Of a DNA stretch of 34,436 nucleotides, positions 16,306-25,745 are shown in pieces. The notes under the pieces were generated by a model. It saw only the letters and a program-made list of their open reading frames with translations. It was not told the DNA's origin and ran no database searches. A program made the position numbers and the translations under genes. This stretch comes from Comamonadaceae bacterium (GTDB lineage: Bacteria; Pseudomonadota; Gammaproteobacteria; Burkholderiales; Burkholderiaceae_C). Within the stretch, counting starts at the first letter, position 1. Every line of letters starts with the position of its first letter. The stretch spans positions 1-34,436 of the forward strand of contig CANFQF010000016.1 of assembly GCA_947449025.1 (NCBI GenBank). Reading direction: 5' to 3'.

Positions 16306-17217
16306 TCAGTGCGCGTGGCCCCAGAGAATCATCGCGTCGCGCCCCTCCACCACCAGGTCGACCTTGGCGCCGAGCGGCAGACACACCTTGGTCGGCACAT
16401 GGCCGAAGGGCAGCCCGGTGAACACGGGCGCCTTCACCCGCGAGGCCAGCCAGTCCACCACGGTCTGGAGCTTGAAGCCCTTGTCATGCGGGACGCTTTT
16501 GTAGGCGGTGAATTGCCCGAGGACGATGGCCTTTTGCTGCCCAAGGATGCCGGCATGGAGCAGCTGGGTGAGCATGCGCTCGATGCGGTAGGGGTGCTCG
16601 TTCACGTCTTCGAGAAACAGGATGCCACCCTTGGCGGGCGGCAGGTAGGGTGTCCCGACCATCGAGACCAGGACACTGAGGTTGCCGCCCCACAGGAGGC
16701 CACGGGCATGGAACGCTTTGTCGCGCGCCTCGGCCCGTGGCAGTTGCCAGCCTGCGCCCTCCCCGGCGCCGCCAGCCAGGTCGTCAAAGCAGGCGACCAT
16801 GATGTCGTCGGGCTCACCCTCCACCCCGAAGTCTTCGCCCAGCGCCGGGCCCGACCAGGTCACGGCGCCAGTGCGCGCCGCCAATGCGTTTTGGAACGCG
16901 GTGAAGTCGCTCAGGCCCACGAAGCGGGTGCCGCGCGACACGGCCTTGGCCAGCGCCTTGTATGGCAAGTCGGCCAGCAGCCTCGTGAGGCCATAGCCGC
17001 CTCGGGTGATCAGGGCGATGTCGGCGCCGCTTGCCGTGGCACGGCCGATGGCGGCCAGCCGGGTCGCGTCGTCTCCTGCAAAACGCATATGGCTGGTGAG
17101 GGCGTCGGGATCGACCTCCACCTCATGGCCCAGGGCCTTGAGCCGTGCGATGCCGCGGCGAAACGATGCCCGGTCACGCACAGCGCTGGAGGGGGAGTAG
17201 ATGTACAGGTGGCTCAC
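16306..17217 (-). CDS. ldcA: LD-carboxypeptidase (muramoyltetrapeptide carboxypeptidase, peptidase S66)
   Basis: 303 aa from GTG 17217. LdcA removes the terminal D-Ala from murein tetrapeptides during cell-wall recycling in the cytoplasm. The Ser nucleophile is Ser103 (VGLSDFTA), preceded by the conserved TRGGYGLTRLL (71-81). The catalytic Glu lies in LFLEDVNEHPYRIERML and the His in LPFGHVPTK. WSGPALGEDFG is also a family feature. The length is normal. There is no signal peptide, as expected for a recycling enzyme. Confidence 0.92.
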   Translation of the reverse strand: MSHLYIYSPSSAVRDRASFRRGIARLKALGHEVEVDPDALTSHMRFAGDDATRLAAIGRATASGADIALITRGGYGLTRLLADLPYKALAKAVSRGTRFVGLSDFTAFQNALAARTGAVTWSGPALGEDFGVEGEPDDIMVACFDDLAGGAGEGAGWQLPRAEARDKAFHARGLLWGGNLSVLVSMVGTPYLPPAKGGILFLEDVNEHPYRIERMLTQLLHAGILGQQKAIVLGQFTAYKSVPHDKGFKLQTVVDWLASRVKAPVFTGLPFGHVPTKVCLPLGAKVDLVVEGRDAMILWGHAH

Positions 17218-17348
17218 GGTCAGTGTCCTAGGCGCAAATGAAGACGGCGCGCAATACGGAGTTCAAAAGGCGCGCGGTAAGGCGTTGGTGAAGGGTCCCG
17301 AAGCGCTCCTGGATCGACTCCTGGAGCGACTCCCGAAAAAATCGCTAT

Positions 17349-18571
<1,223 letters not shown>

Positions 18572-18586
18572 ATGGCCGGATCCGGC

Positions 18587-19768
18587 TCAAGCCGCAGGGA
18601 TGGGAATGCCGGGTCTGGACGCTAGGCTTTGGGGCAAGGATTCGCTGCGCAGTCCGCCCACACCGAACACTGCAACGCGGTTGCGGCCCTCTCGCTTGGC
18701 ATCGGCCACGGCGAGGCCGGCCTCCCGTTCGAGTTTGCGAAGGCAGGCGCTGCCCTCCCCTGCACCGGCCCCGTCGCCCTGGGCGGCAACTCCGATGCTG
18801 GCGGTGACGAGCAATGTCTGGCCGGCGACCGTCGGCATCAGCACCTCGATCGCATGGCGCAGGCGTTCTGCCAGCGTCACGGCGCCAGCCAGATGGGTTT
18901 CGGGCAGGAAGACCGCAAACTCCTCACCACCGATGCGGCCGACGATGTCCCCCTCTCGGATGCCGGCTTCGACACAGGCGGCGACCGCCTGCAAGACTTC
19001 GTTGCCAGCCTCATGGCCCCAGGTCTGGTTCACTGTTCGGAAACGGTCCAGGTCGATGGTCAAAAGCGCGAAGGGGCCCCCATTGCGCCGGGCGGCGCTG
19101 ACTTGGCGCGCCGCCAGTGCGTGATAGGCCTGCGTGTGAAGGGTCCCCGTCAAGGGGTCGCGCAGGGCCAGCGTTCGCAGGCGAACGAAGAGATTGAGCA
19201 TCTGACCCACGGAGGCGTGGAGGAAAACAGCGAGGAAGATCATGCTGATCACGGCGGTTGCCAGGGCCGGCTCTGAGTAAGGGGCGGCCAAGGCGGGGTT
19301 GAGCGCGAGCAGGCTCACGGCGGTCAACGCTGCTAGCAAGCCCCCTGCGAATTGGCCCAGTAGAAGGTAGACGATAGGCAGGCTGCTAAAGAGCCAAAGA
19401 ATTCGCAGTTCGTCCGAGGGCAGGTAAACCAGCGCCGAGGCGTTGGCCATCAGGCCAGCCATTGCGTACCCCCAGGCCACCGGTACCAGCAGGTGGGGCC
19501 GTCCCCGCAGCGCCATCCACAGCAGGATGGAGGCAATGGCAAACATGCGCAGCGACCGCATGTACTCAGGTGGGGCAGGCGGATCGCCTGCCGTCCCTGT
19601 GCCGGCGACCAACAGGTAGTCAGAGGCGGCAAAGAAGGCCAGGTAGGCCAGCGAGGAGACCACCCCGATCCCGAGCAACACCAAGAGGAAGCGGTAGCGG
19701 AATTCGGTGAGCAATTGGGTCTCGCGGATCTGTGCTGCGCCAAAGTACCAACGGATGAATTGGTTCAT
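18587..19768 (-). CDS. Membrane-bound diguanylate cyclase (GGDEF)
   Basis: 393 aa; ATG 19768 has AAGGA nine bases upstream. The N-terminal half has about five or six hydrophobic helices (about 26-55, 74-90, 92-115, 123-160, 168-188), an integral-membrane sensor of unassigned type. The GGDEF domain spans about 200-370: IDLDRFRTVNQTWGHEAGNEVL, the active-site GGEEF at 280-284, and an inhibitory RxxD site (Arg271-Asp274) five residues before it. It should make cyclic di-GMP from two GTP and show product inhibition. The neighbouring catabolic operon is divergent and separated by an AT-rich region. Functional linkage between the two is not shown. Confidence 0.92.
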   Translation of the reverse strand: MNQFIRWYFGAAQIRETQLLTEFRYRFLLVLLGIGVVSSLAYLAFFAASDYLLVAGTGTAGDPPAPPEYMRSLRMFAIASILLWMALRGRPHLLVPVAWGYAMAGLMANASALVYLPSDELRILWLFSSLPIVYLLLGQFAGGLLAALTAVSLLALNPALAAPYSEPALATAVISMIFLAVFLHASVGQMLNLFVRLRTLALRDPLTGTLHTQAYHALAARQVSAARRNGGPFALLTIDLDRFRTVNQTWGHEAGNEVLQAVAACVEAGIREGDIVGRIGGEEFAVFLPETHLAGAVTLAERLRHAIEVLMPTVAGQTLLVTASIGVAAQGDGAGAGEGSACLRKLEREAGLAVADAKREGRNRVAVFGVGGLRSESLPQSLASRPGIPIPAA

Positions 19769-20078
19769 TTTCAGAGTTCCTTGGAGGCCATTTATTGGTC
19801 TAAATGAATTCTTTAGAGGTATTTAAATGTATACCAATTAATTCAATTTGAACAACTTCGGCCGGTGATCTGGCCGTCGTTTGGCGGCCTGTCTGGCGGC
19901 TTGTCTCGCGGCTTGTCTCGCGGCTTTCGCACTGAGCCCCTTGGGCGCGGAGAACCGGCGGCTTTCCCCCTTGCGGCAGGGACAACCAACGGCTAAGTTC
20001 GCAGAGTCAGTTCAATTACGAAAGTTGGCGCCCCCGCGCCTTCCAGGAACAAACTTGCCAAGCAGCGCTTCCCCCGAA
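19769..20078. promoter_or_regulatory. AT-rich divergent control region before the plus-strand catabolic operon
   Basis: About 310 bp between the diguanylate cyclase gene and the lipocalin-like gene. Bases 19795-19860 are strikingly AT-rich for this genome. They contain the inverted repeat GGTAT-N8-ATACC (19818-19835) and a flanking GAATT / AATTC pair (19806-19810, 19840-19844). These look like operator or promoter elements, but no exact -35/-10 can be fixed. A four-unit 12-bp repeat follows at 19883-19930. A further small palindrome TTCCAGGAA lies at about 20041-20049. An open frame that starts at 19881 and runs into the lipocalin-like gene is mostly repeat and I do not accept it as the N-terminus. 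Confidence 0.5.
19883..19930. repeat. 12-bp tandem repeat in the control region (four units)
   Basis: Units GGCGGCCTGTCT, GGCGGCTTGTCT, CGCGGCTTGTCT and CGCGGCTTTCGC. The array lies about 150 bp before the first gene of the catabolic operon. Confidence 0.8.
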
Positions 20079-20546
20079 ATGGACACCGAAACCGCGCACA
20101 GGCTGCAGGGCGTCTGGCACCTGCTCCGCTGGGAGATCGCCTACAGCGACGGCCGGCGCAGCAGCTTTCCGTATGGCGAGGACGCGATCGGCCTGATCCA
20201 GTACACCCATGACGGCGGCATGGCCGGCACCATTTCTCGCCGCGCCCGCCCGCGCCTCTCGGGTGAAAGCGTGCGCAGCGTGCCCGAGGCCGAGCGACTC
20301 GCCGCGTTCGAGAGCTATTTCAGTTACGCCGGCAGCTATGAAACCCGCATCCACCAGGGACAGGCCCAGGTCGTGCACACGGTGGACCTTGCGCTCAACC
20401 CGAACTTCGTTGGCAGCCAGCAGGTGCGCAATGTGGACTTCGGCGCCGACGGCAGTTTGACGCTGTCCGCATCCGACCCCTTGCCGGGCGCGCCCGGCGT
20501 CATGCGCCACCACCGGCTGATCTGGCGCAGGAAGGAAACCCCATGA
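20079..20546 (+). CDS. Lipocalin-like domain protein
   Basis: 155 aa from ATG 20079. The pattern LQGVWHLLRWEIAYSDGR followed by the GLIQYTHDGGMAGTISR strand pair is that of the small lipocalin-like family often found beside catabolic enzymes. LAAFESYFSYAGSYE and VVHTVDLALNPNFVGSQQVR continue the barrel, and the last strand ends in HHRLIWRR. There is no signal peptide, so it is probably cytoplasmic. It may bind or act on a hydrophobic intermediate. Its stop overlaps the paaN-type start (ATGA), so the two are translationally coupled, and it is the first gene of the plus-strand catabolic operon. Confidence 0.75.
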   Translation: MDTETAHRLQGVWHLLRWEIAYSDGRRSSFPYGEDAIGLIQYTHDGGMAGTISRRARPRLSGESVRSVPEAERLAAFESYFSYAGSYETRIHQGQAQVVHTVDLALNPNFVGSQQVRNVDFGADGSLTLSASDPLPGAPGVMRHHRLIWRRKETP

Positions 20547-22252
20547 ATTTTTTCGACAAGCACCTGCCGGTCTTGAACCGCGCGCGCCAAGCCTGCCAGG
20601 CCCGCCACTGCTGGAGCCCCTACCCGGAGATGCCGGCCAAGTACCCGGACGCGGCAGCGGCCCAGGCCCGTGGACGCACGGCCTTCGAGGCGCATCTGGG
20701 TGACAGCAAGGCAAGCGGTAGCCGACGCCAATTCGACCTCGATCAGCCCGGCCAGATTGGCTGGCTCGGCGAGGAGGTCTCGCCCTATACCCAAGAACCG
20801 CTGGCAATCGACTACCCCCGTGCCGATGTCGATGCGCTGTTTGAGGCAGCGACCGTGGCCATGCCCGCCTGGAGTCAGGCCTCTATCGAGACCCGGCTGG
20901 GCACATTGATGGAGGTGTTGGATGTCCTCTACCGCGAACACCTTTTTGAGCTGACCCACGCGGTCATGCACACCGCCGGTCAGAGCTACAACATGGCCTA
21001 TGCCGGGTCCGGGGTGAACGCCCTGGACCGGGGCATCGAAGCCCTGGTCTACGCCGAACAGGCGATGCGGGCCGTGACCCCCCATGCGCACTGGGAGCGC
21101 AACTTCGGCCCCTCGGAGATCCGGCTGGAGAAGACCTACCGCATCGTGCCTCGCGGAGTCGCGGTGTGTTTCACCTGCGCGAGCTTCCCCACCTGGAACG
21201 CCTGGCCGTCGATGCTGGCCAGTCTGGCCACCGGCAACCCGGTGATCGTCAAGCCGCACCCAGCCACCGTGCTGCCCATGGCCATCTCGGTGCGCGTGTT
21301 CCGCCGCGTGCTGGCCGCAGCCGGCTTTGACCCCAACCTGGTGACGCTTGCAGTCGACTCGGTGGCCGAGCCGCTGGGCAAGGTGCTGGTCAAACATCCC
21401 AAGACCGCCATCGTAGACTTCACCGGCAGCGTGCAGTTCGGGCAGTGGGTAGAGCAAAACGCCTGGCCGGCCCTGGCCTACACCGAGACCGCCGGCTGCA
21501 ACACCGTGGTGCTCGAGTCCGCCGACGATTTGGACGCCGCCATCCGCAGCCTGGCCACCACGCTGTGCATGTTCAGCGCGCAAATGTGTACCAGCCCGCA
21601 AAACATATACATCCCCAAACGCGGCGTACGGACCCCCCAGGGGCAGGTGTCACTGGACGAGGTGGGCCAGCGACTGGCCAGCGCGGTCGCCGCGCTCACC
21701 CGCGACCCCAAGAAGGCCTCGATGATCCTGGCCACCATCCAGTCGCCGCAGACGCTGGCCTTGCTTTCACACTACCGCCAGCAGGGCGCCGAAAAAGGAA
21801 GGGTGCTCCTCGAGCCAGCGCCCTACTCTCACCCCGAGTTTCCCCAGGCCCGCACCAGCACCCCCTTGATGCTGCAGGTCGGTACCGCCGAGCGTGCGCT
21901 CTACGGCGGAGAGCGCTTTGGTCCGGTGAGCTTTGTCATTGCATGTGACAGCGCCGAGGACGCACTGGCCCAGGCCACCGCCGATGTGCGCGAGTTCGGC
22001 GGATTGACCGCCTTCCTCTATTCCACCGATGAAGCCTATATCGCGCAGGCCGAGGCCGCCTATGCCCGCGCCGGTGCGCAGCTGACCACCAACCTCACCG
22101 GTGCGATGCCACTTAATTTCGCCGCCGCCTACAGCGACTATCACGTCACCGGCCTGAACCCGGCAGGCAACGCCAGCCTCACCCACCTGGGCTTTGTCGC
22201 CGGGCGCTTTGGCGTGTCGCAATCGCGTCGACCGCAGCGCAGCGCCGCCTGA
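20543..22252 (+). CDS. paaN: PaaN-type aldehyde dehydrogenase
   Basis: 569 aa, the usual length of PaaN proteins without a MaoC domain. The ALDH signatures are visible: FTGSVQFG (293-300), Glu315 (YTETAGCN) and the catalytic Cys349 (FSAQMCTSPQN). PaaN was named from phenylacetate clusters as an NAD(P)-dependent semialdehyde dehydrogenase. Here no other paa gene is present, so it more likely oxidises an aldehyde released by the carotenoid oxygenase family enzymes encoded in the same operon. That role is inferred from context. The next gene starts 59 bp downstream. Confidence 0.85.
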   Translation: MNFFDKHLPVLNRARQACQARHCWSPYPEMPAKYPDAAAAQARGRTAFEAHLGDSKASGSRRQFDLDQPGQIGWLGEEVSPYTQEPLAIDYPRADVDALFEAATVAMPAWSQASIETRLGTLMEVLDVLYREHLFELTHAVMHTAGQSYNMAYAGSGVNALDRGIEALVYAEQAMRAVTPHAHWERNFGPSEIRLEKTYRIVPRGVAVCFTCASFPTWNAWPSMLASLATGNPVIVKPHPATVLPMAISVRVFRRVLAAAGFDPNLVTLAVDSVAEPLGKVLVKHPKTAIVDFTGSVQFGQWVEQNAWPALAYTETAGCNTVVLESADDLDAAIRSLATTLCMFSAQMCTSPQNIYIPKRGVRTPQGQVSLDEVGQRLASAVAALTRDPKKASMILATIQSPQTLALLSHYRQQGAEKGRVLLEPAPYSHPEFPQARTSTPLMLQVGTAERALYGGERFGPVSFVIACDSAEDALAQATADVREFGGLTAFLYSTDEAYIAQAEAAYARAGAQLTTNLTGAMPLNFAAAYSDYHVTGLNPAGNASLTHLGFVAGRFGVSQSRRPQRSAA

Positions 22253-22311
22253 AGCCGGCATCACGTTGCCCACGCGAACCACGCCACCCCAGACATACCG
22301 AGGAGACCCGC

Positions 22312-23760
22312 ATGGGAATGAATGACCTGCCCGTTCTTGAAGGGGGCTTCGCGCCGGTAGCGCGCGAGCTGACCATCGACCTGACCGATGTGGTCGAGGG
22401 CGAGATTCCGCGCGACCTCACCGGCATGCATGTCCGCAACGGACCGAACCGCCGTTTCGAGGCTGCCGGCCGCTACCACTGGTTTGATGGTGACGGCATG
22501 CTGCACGCGGTGGAGTTCGAAGGCGGCCGGGCCCGCTACCGCAACCGCTGGGTGAACACCCACGGTTTGCAGGAGGAGCACGCGGCCGGCCAGGCCCTGT
22601 GGCAAGGCATCAAGGATCCACCGCGCAAAGACAGGCCCGATGCGCCGCTGAAGAACACCGCCAACACCGATGTGAAGTACCACGCTGGCCAGCTGCTGGC
22701 GATGTGGTACCTGGGCGGTGATGTCTACAAGGTGAACCCTTCGGACCTCTCCACCACCGGCCGTCTGGACATGGACCCGCGCATCGCCGGCCTGCCGATT
22801 TCAGCCCACTCCAAAGTCGACGAGCGGACCGGGGAGTTCCTGTTCTTTGCTTATGGCAAGGAAGCGCCCTACATGCACTACGGGGTGATCGACCGGCTCG
22901 GCGCGCTGCAGACCTTCATGCCGGTGCAACTGCCGGGCCCGCGTCTGCCGCACGACATGGCGGTGACCGAGCACTACACCATCCTGCACGACTTTCCACT
23001 GTTCTATGACATGGACGCTTTTGCTGCAGGCCGGCACAAGCTGAAGTTCTATGCCGACATGCCCTCGCGCTTCGCGGTGGTGCCGCGCCATGGCCGACCC
23101 GACCAGATCCGCTGGTTCGAGGCCAGGCCGACCTACATGTACCACGTGGCCAACGCCTGGGAAGAGGACGATGGTCAGGGCGGCACCGAGATCGTGATGG
23201 TCGGTACGCCATTTCGCGTTCCGCGCGACTGGCGCGGACAGGTCGATTCCGAGGCCTTCCCGCGGCTGCTGGCCACCCTGGACAACGACTGCATCTTCTA
23301 CGAGTGGCGTTTCAACCTGCGTACCGGACAGACCCGTGAGCGGGTACTGGACGACATCTTCAACCAGGAGTTTCCGGTCATCAACTCGGCGATGCAGGGC
23401 TTCAAGACCCGCTATGCCTGGAATGTCCTGATGGCCCGCAACACCCGGCCGGAAGACCCGCGTTTTTGCGGCATCACCCGGCATGACCTGCTGCGGGGCA
23501 CCAGCAGCGCGTACCACGGTGGCATCGACAAGTGGTTCAGCGAGCCGCCCTTTGCACCGGCCGACCGCGCGCAGGCCGAGGACGATGGCTATCTGGTCGG
23601 CTTCATGTGGGACGCCACCGCCCAGGCCTCGTTCGTCACCATCTTCGATGCCCGCGACGTGGCACAGGGTCCGGTGACCCGCATCCGGCTGCCGCAGCGG
23701 GTGCCCCATGGCTTCCATGGCACCTGGGTGAGCGGCGAGCGCCTGCGGCGCGGCTGGTAA
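22312..23760 (+). CDS. Carotenoid oxygenase family protein 1 (non-haem iron alkene-cleaving dioxygenase)
   Basis: 482 aa with an AGGAG ribosome-binding site before ATG 22312. The family propeller motifs are present: EIPRDLTGMHVRNGPN (31-46) and WFDGDGMLHAV (57-67). The four candidate Fe(II) ligands are His166 (ISAHSKVD), His214 (LPHDMAVTEHY), His278 (YHVANAWEE) and His469 (PHGFHGTW). Members split a C=C bond with O2 to give two carbonyl products; bacterial ones act on stilbenes, isoeugenol-like phenylpropanoids or apocarotenoids. Which substrate is used cannot be told. It is the most divergent of the three copies in this window. No signal peptide is seen, so it should be cytosolic or loosely membrane-associated. 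Confidence 0.92.
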   Translation: MGMNDLPVLEGGFAPVARELTIDLTDVVEGEIPRDLTGMHVRNGPNRRFEAAGRYHWFDGDGMLHAVEFEGGRARYRNRWVNTHGLQEEHAAGQALWQGIKDPPRKDRPDAPLKNTANTDVKYHAGQLLAMWYLGGDVYKVNPSDLSTTGRLDMDPRIAGLPISAHSKVDERTGEFLFFAYGKEAPYMHYGVIDRLGALQTFMPVQLPGPRLPHDMAVTEHYTILHDFPLFYDMDAFAAGRHKLKFYADMPSRFAVVPRHGRPDQIRWFEARPTYMYHVANAWEEDDGQGGTEIVMVGTPFRVPRDWRGQVDSEAFPRLLATLDNDCIFYEWRFNLRTGQTRERVLDDIFNQEFPVINSAMQGFKTRYAWNVLMARNTRPEDPRFCGITRHDLLRGTSSAYHGGIDKWFSEPPFAPADRAQAEDDGYLVGFMWDATAQASFVTIFDARDVAQGPVTRIRLPQRVPHGFHGTWVSGERLRRGW

Positions 23761-23786
23761 GGGTCGCCCCGCATCGACGCCCGCAG

Positions 23787-23801
23787 TTCCGGATTCCGGA
23801 A
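23787..23801. promoter_or_regulatory. Perfect 15-bp palindrome, possible operator
   Basis: TTCCGG-ATT-CCGGAA lies in the 112-bp gap between carotenoid oxygenase 1 and the following alpha/beta hydrolase. Its size and symmetry fit the target of a dimeric regulator such as the IclR protein encoded at 28016-28834. Its position inside the operon could mean an internal promoter or an attenuating hairpin. The link to IclR is inference. Confidence 0.4.
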
Positions 23802-23872
23802 TTTCTGGGCGCTGCACTTGCACAGGCCAAGGCCCCCTCGAAGAATCAGCAGGTTTGCCACTGAAAGGTCCC

Positions 23873-24679
23873 GTGCACGTGTCCTCCGCCCCCCGAATCC
23901 CCGATTTTCTTGTCGCCGGTGAAGGCGACACCACCGTCTTCCTGTTCCATGGCGCCTACGGCAGCAAGGACTACTTTCGCCACGAAATCGCCACCCTGGT
24001 CGGCGAGGGCCTGCGGGTCGTGGCCTGGGACGCACCCGGCTACGGCCTGAGCCGCCTGCCCGAGCAGCCCCTCAGCATCGAGTATCTGGCCGAGGCCGGC
24101 GCCCGTCTGGTCGATGCGCAGGGCGCCGGGACGAATATCGTCGTGGGCCACAGCATGGGCGGCATCCTTGGCCCGCTGGTCGCAGTGCTCCGCCCCAAGA
24201 CCGTCCATGGGCTGGTCATTTCCGCCACCGTCGGCTCTTTTTCGCAGAAGACCGAGGACGACAAGAAGCGCTTTTTGGCCGAGCGCATCGAACCGCTCCA
24301 GGCCGGCAAGCCCTTCCGGGAGACCGCCAAGGCGGTGGTCGACAGCATGTTCGCCCCGGGCTCGAGCGGACCGCTGGTCGAACTGGTGCGCGAGGTTGCT
24401 CTCAGTACTGCGTCGGAGACCTTCATCCAGGCGATCGGGGCCATCGTCCGCTACCGCGGCGAGGACATCCTGCCGCAGGTCAAGGTGCCGACGCTGCTGC
24501 TCGCGGGTGCGCAAGACGCCGTCGGCCGGCCCGAGGGCATGCGCAACATCCAGCGCCAGTTCATCCCGCACGCCCAGTTTCACGCGCTGCCCAACTCGGG
24601 CCATTACGGCTTCGCCGAGGAGCCCGAACTGTTCAACCAACACCTCTTGGCCTTCATCCGCCAGGTGCAACAGGCCTGA
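23873..24679 (+). CDS. Alpha/beta hydrolase
   Basis: 268 aa from GTG 23873, which has GAAAGG four bases upstream; a TTG at 23855 is an alternative. Oxyanion motif FHGAYG (25-30), nucleophile elbow GHSMGG (Ser94), acid Asp215 (GAQDAVGR) and His244 (NSGHYGFAEEP) form a complete triad. It resembles enol-lactone or C-C bond hydrolases (MhpC/PcaD style), which would suit ring or ester opening in the pathway. No signal peptide. The Bug protein gene follows after 14 bp with its own strong ribosome-binding site. Confidence 0.88.
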   Translation: MHVSSAPRIPDFLVAGEGDTTVFLFHGAYGSKDYFRHEIATLVGEGLRVVAWDAPGYGLSRLPEQPLSIEYLAEAGARLVDAQGAGTNIVVGHSMGGILGPLVAVLRPKTVHGLVISATVGSFSQKTEDDKKRFLAERIEPLQAGKPFRETAKAVVDSMFAPGSSGPLVELVREVALSTASETFIQAIGAIVRYRGEDILPQVKVPTLLLAGAQDAVGRPEGMRNIQRQFIPHAQFHALPNSGHYGFAEEPELFNQHLLAFIRQVQQA

Positions 24680-24693
24680 CCCAAGGAGACGAC

Positions 24694-25713
24694 ATGCGTT
24701 TTTTCACTCGCCCTGATGGGGCCGCGTACCACTTTCTTGGCGGCCGCCGGCGCTGGCTCTGGGCCGCTCTGGGCGCATGGGCACTGGCCAGTCCGCTGGC
24801 CGCACACGCACAGGCCGATGGCTGGCCCAGCCGACCGATCAAGCTGATCGTCCCCTACCCGCCCGGCGGCCTGACCGATATCGTGAGCCGCGCCCTGAGT
24901 GAGGAACTCGGACGGCAACTGGGCACGCAGATCGTGATCGAGAACAAGGCTGGCGCCGGCGGCCAGGTGGGGCTCGAGCAGATGCTCCAGGCCCCGCGTG
25001 ACGGCTACACCATCGGTCTTGTGGTGCCCGCGACCATGATCACCCTGCCCCTGACCACCCCGAGCTACAAGATCAAACCGCTCGAGCAGTTCGAGCCGAT
25101 CACCGCTGCGGTCGAGACATTTCTCACGCTGATCGTCGACAGCAAACTGGGCATCAATACGCTGCAGGATTTCATCGCGACCGCCAAGCGAAACCCCGGC
25201 AAGTTCAACTACGGCACGCCCGGCGTCGGCACCAGCTTTCACTTCAACAATGTGGCGATGGCGGTGAAGGTAGGCATCGACACCGTGCACGTCCCTTACC
25301 AGGGCGAGGTCAAGGTTATCTCCGATGTGGTGGCCGGCACCCTGCAGTATTCGCTGGTCTCCAACGCCGGCAAGCCCTTCATCGACGGGGGTCAGGTCAA
25401 GGCCCTGGCGGTGAGCTCGGCCAAACGGGTGACTTCCCAGCCCAACGTCCCCACCTTCAAGGAGCAGGGCGTCGATTTCCAGTCCGATGGCTGGGTCGGC
25501 TATGTCCTGGCCAAAGGTACGCCCAAGCCGATCGTGGATCGCATCAGCGCCGCCTTCAGTCGCACCCTGGCCAATCCTGTGGTGAACAAGCGACTTTCCG
25601 ACATGGGCTACATCGTGACCGCCAGCAGCCCCGAGCAATTCACCCGGGACATTCAGGAAGGTCTGCGCACCTACGGCGACATCATCCGCAGTGGCCGCAT
25701 CAAGCTCGACTGA
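24694..25713 (+). CDS. Bug-family (TctC-like) periplasmic solute-binding protein 1
   Basis: 339 aa; AAGGAG lies seven bases before ATG 24694. The N-terminal segment RRRWLWAALGAWALASPLAAHAQA is a signal peptide with a twin-arginine-like start. WPSRPIKLIVPYPPGGLTDIVSR is the Bug hallmark, with the following VIENKAGAGG and the APRDGYT region. These proteins capture carboxylates or related polar compounds in the periplasm, classically for the TctAB permease. No permease gene lies in this window, so it is an orphan receptor that must share a permease or act as a sensor. Confidence 0.9.
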   Translation: MRFFTRPDGAAYHFLGGRRRWLWAALGAWALASPLAAHAQADGWPSRPIKLIVPYPPGGLTDIVSRALSEELGRQLGTQIVIENKAGAGGQVGLEQMLQAPRDGYTIGLVVPATMITLPLTTPSYKIKPLEQFEPITAAVETFLTLIVDSKLGINTLQDFIATAKRNPGKFNYGTPGVGTSFHFNNVAMAVKVGIDTVHVPYQGEVKVISDVVAGTLQYSLVSNAGKPFIDGGQVKALAVSSAKRVTSQPNVPTFKEQGVDFQSDGWVGYVLAKGTPKPIVDRISAAFSRTLANPVVNKRLSDMGYIVTASSPEQFTRDIQEGLRTYGDIIRSGRIKLD

Positions 25714-25745
25714 GCACCTCCCTGCTTCCCACATACCGACACCCC

